Below, piece after piece: positions 20,850 through 30,029 of a DNA stretch of 64,000 nucleotides; position 1 is the stretch's first letter; the number at the start of each line of letters is the position of its first letter. The notes under the pieces are model-generated. The model did no database searches and had not been told where the DNA came from. It saw only the letters and a list, made by a program, of their open reading frames with translations. The position numbers and the translations under genes are program-made. Source of the DNA: Sphingobacteriia bacterium (lineage in GTDB: Bacteria > Bacteroidota > Bacteroidia > Bacteroidales > UBA7960); NCBI GenBank assembly GCA_011390575.1, contig JAABSE010000003.1, forward strand, positions 37,922-101,921, in the 5' to 3' direction.

Positions 20850-20951
20850 AATATCGTTTTTTAACCTTACAACAATTGACTGAATAAAAAGTAACTACTC
20901 AGCTTATTTAACCTGCAGGCCGAAGTATAAGTATAATCTCCAAAGTGAAGA

Positions 20952-21467
20952 TTACAATATTTTTCTTGCTTCCGTTTTGACAAAGTCAAGTGCTTTGCGA
21001 GTTGCCGATTTATCAATACTCATTTCCAGTATTTTCCGGCTCAAATCGGCACTGCTGGAATCTTCGGGTAGCCTGGCTGCTGAGGTGTTTATCTGGCGAA
21101 TCATTTCTTCTTTTGCCCCTTTTACCTTTTCCCACGCTTCAATGGAAACATACAGCTGCTGGGAAAGATTATGATCATACTCTTCCCGGATATTCTGAAT
21201 AAGCATCTGCTGAAATTGCTTTACATTAAGGTTGGGCTTATGGGTTCTCATGACCAGGTTTCCCGGTGATATGCGTTCCAGTAGCAAAACAAGCCTTTCA
21301 TAAGCCTGAAGACGAACCGGTAAAGAAAGCTTTTGCTTTTCTTCCATCATGCGCAATTGCCTGTTTAGATTCTCCTGTTTGAAAAACTCTTTGAGAATAA
21401 ACCAGGCGGTAAGAAAAACCACTACTGCAGGCAGTATGTATCGTATCGAAAGCAATAATTCCGTCAT
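20952..21467 (-). CDS. Conserved Bacteroidetes membrane-anchored protein of unknown function
   Basis: N-terminal TM helix then a helical domain LPVRLQAYERLVLLLERISPGNLVMR. Resembles a conserved uncharacterised family. Confidence 0.75.
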   Translation of the reverse strand: MTELLLSIRYILPAVVVFLTAWFILKEFFKQENLNRQLRMMEEKQKLSLPVRLQAYERLVLLLERISPGNLVMRTHKPNLNVKQFQQMLIQNIREEYDHNLSQQLYVSIEAWEKVKGAKEEMIRQINTSAARLPEDSSSADLSRKILEMSIDKSATRKALDFVKTEARKIL

Positions 21468-21667
21468 ATATCAGCTATTTTTCACAAAGATATAATGTAA
21501 TTTCTACATATCCATTATCAGCAGCATCCTTGTTTCTATGTTTATTACAAAAAACTAAACCAAAAGCAGAAATATTTGTTAAATTCTTTTCAATACGTCA
21601 AAAACATTTAGGTTTCATTCAAATGTGAACCTTCAATTTATCCTGTGACTATCAGACCATCTTTAAA

Positions 21668-22603
21668 TTGCCAATTATGAAAAGATTTATCTTACCCGTT
21701 TTTTTATTTCTGCTGTCCAATTTTTTACAGCATGTCAGCCGATACATTTCAAAATTACCGGAAGAGCTGCTTCCCACCATACAAAAAAGTGGGGAAGTCC
21801 TGTTTGTCGTAAGTATTGCATGGGGGTTGATAGCATTTATCCGGATGTCGAAACTCCAGCTGCTGAAAAAGTATGACATCTCTTTGGCTGATAACCTGAA
21901 AAGCAGAAAGGTCTATACCCAATACAACATTCTTGAAAAAATATTGATCATTATTATTGGTGTAATAGCTACTGCCGTTACCCTGATGTTGTTTGAAGGG
22001 GTGCGCAATGTAGGGGTAAGTCTTTTTGCTTCAGCGGGCCTTGCCGGTTTGATTATAGGTTTATCGGCACAAAAAGCCCTGGGAACCATTCTGGCAGGAT
22101 TGCAGATTGCTGTAACCCAACCCATCCGGATGGATGATGTAGTAATAGTAGAAAATGAATGGGGATGGATTGAAGAAATTAACCTGACCTATGTAGTAGT
22201 TCGCATATGGGACAAACGAAGACTGGTGGTTCCTTCCACTTATTTTCTCGAACGACCCTTCCAAAACTGGACGCGCACCTCTGCCGATATTCTGGGTACG
22301 GTTTTCATTTATACCGATTATACCATCCCCTTTGAACCTCTTCGCCAGGAGCTCACCCGCCTGCTGAAAGCCAGCCCCCATTGGGATGGCAAAGTAAACG
22401 TGCTGCAGGTAACTGATGCCAAAGAACACACCCTGGAAATCCGCGCCCTGATGAGTGCCGAAACCAGCCCTAAGGCATGGGATCTGCGGGTTTTCGTGCG
22501 TGAAAAACTCATTGAGTTTATCCAGAAAGAATATCCTCAGTGTTTGCCACGGACAAGGGTAGTGATGGAAGAAAATGCCAAAGCCATTCAACAGGGAGCA
22601 TAG
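21668..22603 (+). CDS. Mechanosensitive ion channel (MscS) family protein
   Basis: LFASAGLAGLIIGLSAQKALGTILAGLQIAVTQPIRMDDVV pore/beta-domain signature. Confidence 0.95.
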   Translation: MPIMKRFILPVFLFLLSNFLQHVSRYISKLPEELLPTIQKSGEVLFVVSIAWGLIAFIRMSKLQLLKKYDISLADNLKSRKVYTQYNILEKILIIIIGVIATAVTLMLFEGVRNVGVSLFASAGLAGLIIGLSAQKALGTILAGLQIAVTQPIRMDDVVIVENEWGWIEEINLTYVVVRIWDKRRLVVPSTYFLERPFQNWTRTSADILGTVFIYTDYTIPFEPLRQELTRLLKASPHWDGKVNVLQVTDAKEHTLEIRALMSAETSPKAWDLRVFVREKLIEFIQKEYPQCLPRTRVVMEENAKAIQQGA

Positions 22604-22977
22604 CAATCAGAAAACCTGCCCCGGTATGGTGAAGGTAAGCCCCATTTCTGTTTTGTGGAAAAACTACAAGCGAAAACTACCAATGCCTTAATTGGGTTGT
22701 TGAGTGCCATAAATCCCCCTTCGAATCAAATCTGCCCAAACATGTAATCAACTGTATATCAAAAGATAAGTGCGGTCAGCACTTACAACAAAGACAGTAA
22801 AAATGCCTGAACAAGATCGGTATAATTCAGAGAATAAATCCTGCGACAATTTTTACCTTTGATTTATACTATTTCTCAATTCGTGTAAACCCCCGCTGCA
22901 GACATATTTGCATCAGGATTTTTCAGGAGTAGAAAAACCTTTATAAATCCAGTTATCTGGCTATTATTTTTCCCAAA

Positions 22978-25900
22978 TTGATGCGACATACATCCAACCA
23001 CAATACATCTGAAATCAACGCAAATTCTCAGCACTCAGATAGCGATCTTTCAGAATTTTCTATAAGCACCCAACAGAAAAATTTATGCGATCAGATCTGT
23101 ATGAGCCTGACCAATACCGATTCTACAGATCAGGTTTACTATCTGTCGCCGGAAGGATATCTCGTTTTGCGAAGCAGAAAAAGCAACCGGTTTTACCAAC
23201 ATCCCGGCAATCTTCACCTGCTGGATTTATTACATTACGAAAACAAGGAACAATCATGGAATGCATTTATCAAGGCTGCATCAGAAGGTAAAATATCCCA
23301 AACCACCCACAGGCTTGCCACGAAGAAAACCGATTACCGCTGGTACGATGTCTTATTCACTCCCGTAGTTATTGACGGCAAAGTTTTAAGAATCATAGCG
23401 TTTGTCACCGATATTCATGACGAGAAGATAAAAAACGATGAAAACCGATATATGGCCGAACTGTTAAACCTTGTTGGCCAGGCAATTATCGTAACAGATT
23501 TGCAGGGTAAAATAGCGTTTGCCAATCAAACCTCCCGTACCCTATACGGTTGGTCACCCGAAGAAATGGCCGGAAAAGATTATTCAATTCTGTTTCCGGA
23601 AAATCATTCTATCAATACACAGGAAATATCTGATGCACTTAACCGTGCCAGGAGCTGGCAGGGAGAGCTGTTTTTAAAGCATCGCACCGGAAAGATCGTT
23701 CCTGTGTTATCAAGCAGTTCACCTTTGCATGATTCAGAAGGAGAAGTTAATGGTATTGTGAGTATTTCCGGCGATATAAGCCATACAAAGCGAATAGAAA
23801 ATGCACTGAGCTTAAGCGAGAAAAAATACAGGAGAATGTTTTTGCTCAGCCCGCAACCCATGATGATATACGACAGGGATACATTCCGATTTCTGGAAGT
23901 AAATGAGGCTGCACTGGAGAAATACGGATACACCAAAGAAGAATTTCTTGAGATGAGACTTAAGGATATTTGTTTGGAGGGGGAACATCCATGCTCAGAA
24001 GCAAAATCGGTTAAAGATTCTAACTCCAGGGTGTTCTCATCCTATCGTCACATCAAAAAAAATGGTGAATTGATGCACGTAGAGATAATTTCACAAAATA
24101 TCATTCACCAGGGTCGCAGTGCAAATCACATACTCATCAACGACATAACAGAGCAGAAAGAGGCAGCCCAGGCCATTGCAGAATGGAAACAAAGATATGA
24201 AAAGGTAACGGCAGCTTCCGGTCAGGTAGCTTATGAATATAACATAACCCAAAATCAGCTTATCTGGGGAGGAAGTGTTCGCTCGGTGCTCGGCTATTCA
24301 GACCAGGAACTCAATGGCAATACATCTGTATGGAGATCGCTGATACATCCTGAGGATTTGCCTATGGCATTAAAACTACAGAAAGAGGCTCTGAAAAATA
24401 AATCCCGTAAAATTGCCCAGTACAGGATAAAACACAAAGACGGTCATTTCATTTTCCTGCAGGAAACCGGGATACTGATGGAACACGCCAGAGAGGAAGA
24501 TCAGATAATGATTGGGATGATACAGGATGTAACAGAAAGTAAAAAATCTGCCGAAGCCCTGCGCGAAAGCATGGCCCGTTTCAATGCAACCTTTAACAGC
24601 GCTTTCCAGTTTATAGGATTATTAGACACTACCGGCAACATCCACGAAGCCAACAATACATTTAAAAAATTCCTTAACAAATCCACTGAAGAAGTCATTG
24701 GAAAATACATTTGCCAGGTATTGGGTGACAATGAAAGGCCTCAACTGACAAAAATCATCCGTAAGGCCGTGAGGGCAGCTGCCCGTGGGGAGTTTACCAG
24801 GCATGAACTAAATTTAAAACACTTTTCTGATAAGAATACCTTTATCGATTTCTCTTTAAGCCCCATAAAACATGATGATGGAACTATCGGGATGCTGGTA
24901 TTTGAAGGAAGGGACATTACCCAGCTTCGTGAAAAAGAGGAAATGGCCCGGATCATGGAAAGGGCTTTTAACAAATCTACCAATGGGGTTGCCATTGCAG
25001 ATGCACGACTTCCGGATTTGCCTCTGATTATGGTCAATGAAGCATTCGAAAAAATTACAGGATACAAATCAGCGGAAATTTTGGGACAGAACGCCAGGTT
25101 CATGCATGGGGGCAAATCTGACCAACCCAATCTGGAAATCGTCCGAAATGCCGTGCGAAAAGGAATTGAATGCAGAACCGAAGTGATCAATTACACCAAA
25201 ACCGGGAAAAAATACTGGAATGAACTGTATCTTGCCCCCGTAAAAGATGACATGGGCAAAGTAACCCATTTTTTGGGCATCCATAACGACATTACCCAAA
25301 GGAAAAAGGCGCAGGAGGAACTGGAAAGCTACCGTGCAAGCCTGGAAGAAATGGTAAAAGACCGCACAGAAGAGCTGAAAGGAGCTTATGAAAAGGCGGA
25401 AGCAGCGAATAAGGCCAAGAGTACATTCCTGGCCAACATGAGCCATGAAATACGCACCCCCCTCAATGCTATAATCGGATTTTCAGAAATTCTCATGACT
25501 TCGGTGGAGGATAAAAAGCAAAACTCGCAATTAAGGTCCATCCGCAACAGCGGTCGCAACCTGCTCAATATCATCAACGAAATACTTGATCTTTCCAAAA
25601 TTGAAGCAGGCAAAATGGCCATAAAGAAAGAGCCTGTAAACCTGAAAACCATTATCGCCGATTTGGAAAACATCTATTCAGAAAAGGCCGGAGAAAAAAA
25701 CATTGTATTCTTTACCGAAAAACAGAAAAACATCCCCCCTTCACTCCTGCTTGACCCCGTAAGATTACAACAGGTGCTGGTCAACCTTGTGAGTAACGCC
25801 ATAAAATTCACCCATAAAGGTCACATTATTTTATCTATCGACACAAAGAACAGGAAAAAAGATACGCTGGATCTTGTATTCAGGGTGGAAGATAGCGGCA

Positions 25901-26868
25901 TCGGAATTCCTGATAAAGACCTTGCCTGCATATTTCAACCTTTTTTCCAACCGGAGACCCAGCAGGAGAGTATTTATGGTGGAACGGGACTGGGGCTTCC
26001 CATCAGCAAAAGCATTACCGAAGCCATGGGAGGAATCTTGTCTGTAACCAGCAAGCAAGGCGAAGGTACCATATTTGAAGTTTGCATCAAGAATGTGGCC
26101 ATATCACAGGATGAATTATGGATAGAAGAAGACACAAAAGCTTTTCATTCCTCTGTTTCTTTTGGACCGGCCAGTGTGCTTATTGCCGATGATAACAAGG
26201 AAAACCGACAACTGCTCATCGACCTGATAAATAATCCTTCCATCAGCATTCACCAGGCCGGCAGTGGTAAAGAAGCCGTAAAACTGGCAACAGAAATATT
26301 ACCGGATTTGATATTGATGGATCTGCGCATGCCGGAAATCAACGGTTATGAAGCCACCAAAATCATCAGAAACAACATCACCAGGAAAGACATAAAAATC
26401 ATTGGAATCTCTGCTTCTGTCAAGGTGCTGCCGCAGTATGAATCTCCCCTGGATATATTTGACGATTTTATCCCCAAGCCTCTTAACATACCTGAGTTCA
26501 TTGAACTTCTGAAAAAGTATCTTCCTTTTTCAGTGAGTGAAAACCAGGAAAACAAAGAAGTATTACTGGAAGAAAATCCGGAGTATTCCGATTATGACCG
26601 GAAAAAACTTGCAAAATTAGCTACCATATTGTCAAAAAAATATGTTACTTTACAGAAAGAAATTATCCGAAAGAATTTAATGGATGAGATTCAGGATTTT
26701 GGTTGTCAACTTTTGCAGGAGAGTAAAATATATCAATTTGACCCTTTGAGCAAATATGCCAATACCATTATTTCGCTGGCCGATCAGTTTGAGATTGAAA
26801 AACTTCGAAATACGCTGAGTCTTTTCCCGGATATTGTAAAAAAACTGAACATATACCTGGAGAACTGA
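22978..26868 (+). CDS. Multi-PAS hybrid histidine kinase (several PAS incl. LOV-like, HisKA, HATPase_c, REC)
   Basis: Repeated PAS modules, NMSHEIRTPLNAIIGFSEILM H-box, GGTGLGLPISK, REC VLIADDNKENRQLL...LILMDLRMPEINGYEA. Confidence 0.96.
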   Translation: MMRHTSNHNTSEINANSQHSDSDLSEFSISTQQKNLCDQICMSLTNTDSTDQVYYLSPEGYLVLRSRKSNRFYQHPGNLHLLDLLHYENKEQSWNAFIKAASEGKISQTTHRLATKKTDYRWYDVLFTPVVIDGKVLRIIAFVTDIHDEKIKNDENRYMAELLNLVGQAIIVTDLQGKIAFANQTSRTLYGWSPEEMAGKDYSILFPENHSINTQEISDALNRARSWQGELFLKHRTGKIVPVLSSSSPLHDSEGEVNGIVSISGDISHTKRIENALSLSEKKYRRMFLLSPQPMMIYDRDTFRFLEVNEAALEKYGYTKEEFLEMRLKDICLEGEHPCSEAKSVKDSNSRVFSSYRHIKKNGELMHVEIISQNIIHQGRSANHILINDITEQKEAAQAIAEWKQRYEKVTAASGQVAYEYNITQNQLIWGGSVRSVLGYSDQELNGNTSVWRSLIHPEDLPMALKLQKEALKNKSRKIAQYRIKHKDGHFIFLQETGILMEHAREEDQIMIGMIQDVTESKKSAEALRESMARFNATFNSAFQFIGLLDTTGNIHEANNTFKKFLNKSTEEVIGKYICQVLGDNERPQLTKIIRKAVRAAARGEFTRHELNLKHFSDKNTFIDFSLSPIKHDDGTIGMLVFEGRDITQLREKEEMARIMERAFNKSTNGVAIADARLPDLPLIMVNEAFEKITGYKSAEILGQNARFMHGGKSDQPNLEIVRNAVRKGIECRTEVINYTKTGKKYWNELYLAPVKDDMGKVTHFLGIHNDITQRKKAQEELESYRASLEEMVKDRTEELKGAYEKAEAANKAKSTFLANMSHEIRTPLNAIIGFSEILMTSVEDKKQNSQLRSIRNSGRNLLNIINEILDLSKIEAGKMAIKKEPVNLKTIIADLENIYSEKAGEKNIVFFTEKQKNIPPSLLLDPVRLQQVLVNLVSNAIKFTHKGHIILSIDTKNRKKDTLDLVFRVEDSGIGIPDKDLACIFQPFFQPETQQESIYGGTGLGLPISKSITEAMGGILSVTSKQGEGTIFEVCIKNVAISQDELWIEEDTKAFHSSVSFGPASVLIADDNKENRQLLIDLINNPSISIHQAGSGKEAVKLATEILPDLILMDLRMPEINGYEATKIIRNNITRKDIKIIGISASVKVLPQYESPLDIFDDFIPKPLNIPEFIELLKKYLPFSVSENQENKEVLLEENPEYSDYDRKKLAKLATILSKKYVTLQKEIIRKNLMDEIQDFGCQLLQESKIYQFDPLSKYANTIISLADQFEIEKLRNTLSLFPDIVKKLNIYLEN

Positions 26869-26872
26869 CCCC

Positions 26873-28012
26873 ATGCCTGATAAGACTGAACCATTCAAAA
26901 TATTGGCAGTTGATGATAACCCCACAAATATTAAGGTAATAGGTAGCATTTTGCGTGATGCGGGATACCGGATTGGGTTTGCCATGAACGGACGTGAAGC
27001 CCTGGAAATATTAATGGAAAACGCAGATTATGATCTGGTACTCATGGATATCAACATGCCGGAGATTGATGGTTTTGAAGCATTGGAGCTCCTGCAGCAA
27101 TGTGATGAATGCAGGCTAATCCCGGTAATAATGCTTACTGCTTTCAACAACGTGGAAAATATAGTGCGGTGTTTTGACCTGGGTGCTGTGGATTATATAA
27201 CCAAACCATTTCATTCAAAGGAATTGCTGAGCAGAGTCAATACACAGCTGCAATTAAAACACAAAACCGACCAGTTGCAACAATATGCTAGAGAGCTTGA
27301 AGCGACCAACGCTACCAAGGATAAGTTTTTCTCTATAATATCTCATGATCTGCGCAATCCTATTGGCTCACTGCAGATAATCAGCAAAATGCTCAGAGCC
27401 AGCATTGAGAAAGATGACAAAACACAAATCAATGAACTGCTGGAGGTGCTGGAAACAACCATCGGAATGGGTTCTAAACTTCTCGAAAATCTGCTGCAAT
27501 GGGCACGTTCTCAAACAGGCAGGTTAAATGTCAGACTTATGGAATTGCAGCTTGCAGCCCTGGCAGAGGAAGTACTGGAACTAATCGAAGCGCAGGCAAT
27601 GGGGAAAAATATCAGTTTTTCTAATTTAGTACCTGAAGAACAGGTTGTTTATGCCGACAGAGACCTGTTGAAAACCATATTAAGAAACCTGCTGAGCAAC
27701 GCTGTAAAATACTGCAACCCCAACGAAGGCAAGATAATCATCACAACCGAAAAAGATCAGGAAAACGTCCGTATCAATGTTAGTGACAACGGCATTGGAA
27801 TGGACTTGCCAACCCAGTCAAAATTATTCCAAATTGAGGGTAACATCACTTCCATGCCTGGAACACAGGGTGAAGAGGGAACAGGTCTGGGACTCATACT
27901 TTGCAAGGAGTTTGCGGAAAAAATGGGAGGAACCGTTTCTGTTTTAAGCAAACCGGGAAAAGGAAGCACATTTACGCTCAGCCTGCCCGAAACAGATGAA
28001 GCATCCCGGTAA
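26873..28012 (+). CDS. REC-HisKA-HATPase hybrid response regulator/histidine kinase
   Basis: ILAVDDNPTNIKVIGS...LVLMDINMPEIDGFEAL; SIISHDLRNPIGSL; GTGLGLILCKEF. Starts 4 bp after the upstream kinase stop. Confidence 0.95.
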   Translation: MPDKTEPFKILAVDDNPTNIKVIGSILRDAGYRIGFAMNGREALEILMENADYDLVLMDINMPEIDGFEALELLQQCDECRLIPVIMLTAFNNVENIVRCFDLGAVDYITKPFHSKELLSRVNTQLQLKHKTDQLQQYARELEATNATKDKFFSIISHDLRNPIGSLQIISKMLRASIEKDDKTQINELLEVLETTIGMGSKLLENLLQWARSQTGRLNVRLMELQLAALAEEVLELIEAQAMGKNISFSNLVPEEQVVYADRDLLKTILRNLLSNAVKYCNPNEGKIIITTEKDQENVRINVSDNGIGMDLPTQSKLFQIEGNITSMPGTQGEEGTGLGLILCKEFAEKMGGTVSVLSKPGKGSTFTLSLPETDEASR

Positions 28013-28093
28013 TCTCATTTCAACTTTACCTAATCGTTTAACAATGTCTGAGGTTTTGCAGATACAGAACTACTGCTTTCCATCATCTGTATG

Positions 28094-29122
28094 TCAGATA
28101 TAACCGTTTTCCCTGAACCAATTCATTGCTTTTTTAATGGTTTTTTCGGTATTCGCCGGCTGCAGATTTAATTCTTTAACCGCTTTGGTATTGTCGAAGT
28201 AGTTATCGAGGCAAAGCAGGCGTTGTTGCGTGCTGTTAAAGGGCATGGATTTTCCTGCAATCTTTTCAATGAGGTCAAAGAAAAATGCTGTACTTCTGAG
28301 CAGCAACTCAGGCAACGGGATAATGAATTTTCTTTTTCCTGCAATCTGCGAAAGGATTTTAAAAAACTGCCTGTAGGTCATATTCTCTCCTGTAAGCAAC
28401 CAAACATCTCCCTTTTTTCCAGCTGTAAGAGCACTCACCACTGCCTGTGCCGCCAGTTCTGCATCTACAAAGCTCTTTCCGCCGGGCGGGCAAAAAACAA
28501 TCCGGTTCTTCAATACATACAGCATCAACTGCCCGCTGGAGGGCTTGGCATCGCGGGGCCCGATAAGAAAGCCGGGAGCTACCACAACGGCAGGAAAATC
28601 ATACTTTTTCACGTAACCCAATACTTCCTGCTGAGCAAGGTATTTGCTGTAAGCATACCCCGATTTTTTGAGCCAGGGCATGAATCCACTATCTTCTGTG
28701 CCGGGATTTTCGAGCGTTCCATTGGTGAAACTATTGGGAGTACTTACAAATACAAATCGCCTGATTCCCTTTGCTCTTGCAACCTGAAGCAACAAACGCG
28801 TACTTTTGATATTGGCAGCTTCATAGTGCTTCAGTTCTGACGGATACTGCGCCGTACGACCAGCACAATGAATGACATATTCTGCACCCTCCAGGGCTTG
28901 TTCCAAATCAGGCTTTCGTGTAATCTCTCCTTCGAAAAGCTCATAATCCAATCCTTCCAGCGATCGCAACAATGCTCCTTTTCGAACCATCGCCCGGGCC
29001 CGGTAGCGGCCATCCTGCCCGATAGCACAAATAACACTGGCCCCAAAAAGGCCATTAGCGCCGGTAACCAACACTATGGACTTTTTTTGCATATTTGCGT
29101 CAGGGTCCTGCATTTTCTTCAT
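28094..29122 (-). CDS. NAD-dependent epimerase/dehydratase (3-beta-HSD/dihydroflavonol reductase-like; likely start 29092)
   Basis: IVLVTGANGLFGASVICA Rossmann motif, YAYSKYLAQQEVLGY catalytic YxxxK. Confidence 0.9.
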   Translation of the reverse strand: MKKMQDPDANMQKKSIVLVTGANGLFGASVICAIGQDGRYRARAMVRKGALLRSLEGLDYELFEGEITRKPDLEQALEGAEYVIHCAGRTAQYPSELKHYEAANIKSTRLLLQVARAKGIRRFVFVSTPNSFTNGTLENPGTEDSGFMPWLKKSGYAYSKYLAQQEVLGYVKKYDFPAVVVAPGFLIGPRDAKPSSGQLMLYVLKNRIVFCPPGGKSFVDAELAAQAVVSALTAGKKGDVWLLTGENMTYRQFFKILSQIAGKRKFIIPLPELLLRSTAFFFDLIEKIAGKSMPFNSTQQRLLCLDNYFDNTKAVKELNLQPANTEKTIKKAMNWFRENGYI

Positions 29123-29957
29123 CCACTACATCCTTTCCAATGGTTTCTCTGGCAGCAAAAAAAGTTTTGCCATCTGCCATCTTCATATCTTTACGCAAAT
29201 AAGCCAATATCCAGCCATCCGGAACAATTCGGGTAATCAACCAAACCAACTTATTCATCAACCCGGGTATGATCATGGGATGCTGTTTCAGCAATCGCCT
29301 GATGCAGATTTCAGCCGTATGTTCGACCGATAAAATGGTGGCTTTTGTAATACCGTCGGCTTTCCGGATTCTTTGGCTAACCTCCGGATTGGTAACCATA
29401 CCCCCCGGATGAACCACACCTACAAACACATTGCTTCCTTTTAATTCGGCATACAACCCCCTGGAAAAAGAATAGATAAAAGATTTGGAGGCTGGATACA
29501 CACTCTTGTAAGGCATGGGCAAAAAGGCAGCAAGGCTGGATATATTCAGCACGTATGCCTGTTTTTGTTTTTGCAAAAGGGGTAAAAGCGCATGAGTCAG
29601 CAATACCACACTACGGATATTCAACGAAAGGATTTGGTCTGTTTGGTCCACCGTAAGTTCATCGAAAGCTTTGGTACAGCCCATGCCCGCATTGTTAATA
29701 AGAATCTGCAGAGAAAAATTCTGTTTTACCCAAAACACCAGTCGTTCCAGTTCTTTTTTTTGGGTCAGGTCACATTCATAATACCGGGCATCTATATTTG
29801 TTTCGGCTTGAATCTCGCGGGCTTTTTGCTCCAGATTCTCTCCCGGCAATGATACCATAATCAAATGATAACCGCGTCTGGCAAGTGATTGTGCCAACAT
29901 ATATCCTAAACCCTTACTAGCCCCGGTTATCAGTGCATAATTGGGATGGCTGTTCAT
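29100..29957 (-). CDS. SDR family NAD(P)-dependent oxidoreductase
   Basis: ALITGASKGLGYMLA, LINNAGMG, YPASKSFIYSFSRGL. Confidence 0.94.
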   Translation of the reverse strand: MNSHPNYALITGASKGLGYMLAQSLARRGYHLIMVSLPGENLEQKAREIQAETNIDARYYECDLTQKKELERLVFWVKQNFSLQILINNAGMGCTKAFDELTVDQTDQILSLNIRSVVLLTHALLPLLQKQKQAYVLNISSLAAFLPMPYKSVYPASKSFIYSFSRGLYAELKGSNVFVGVVHPGGMVTNPEVSQRIRKADGITKATILSVEHTAEICIRRLLKQHPMIIPGLMNKLVWLITRIVPDGWILAYLRKDMKMADGKTFFAARETIGKDVVDEENAGP

Positions 29958-30029
29958 CTGTTCGGTTCTGGTTGTGTTTGTCTGCTTTTTTTACTGTGCA
30001 AAATATACATAAAACCCACCCGGTATGCC

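Noticed and set aside
22061-22606. 181-aa minus-strand ORF
   Set aside because: Antisense to the MscS gene.
28223-28840. 205-aa plus-strand ORF
   Set aside because: Antisense to the NAD-dependent epimerase gene; composition looks like shadow ORF.
29100-29122. 23-bp overlap between SDR and epimerase ORFs
   Set aside because: Probably a start-codon artefact; the Met at 29092 removes the overlap.
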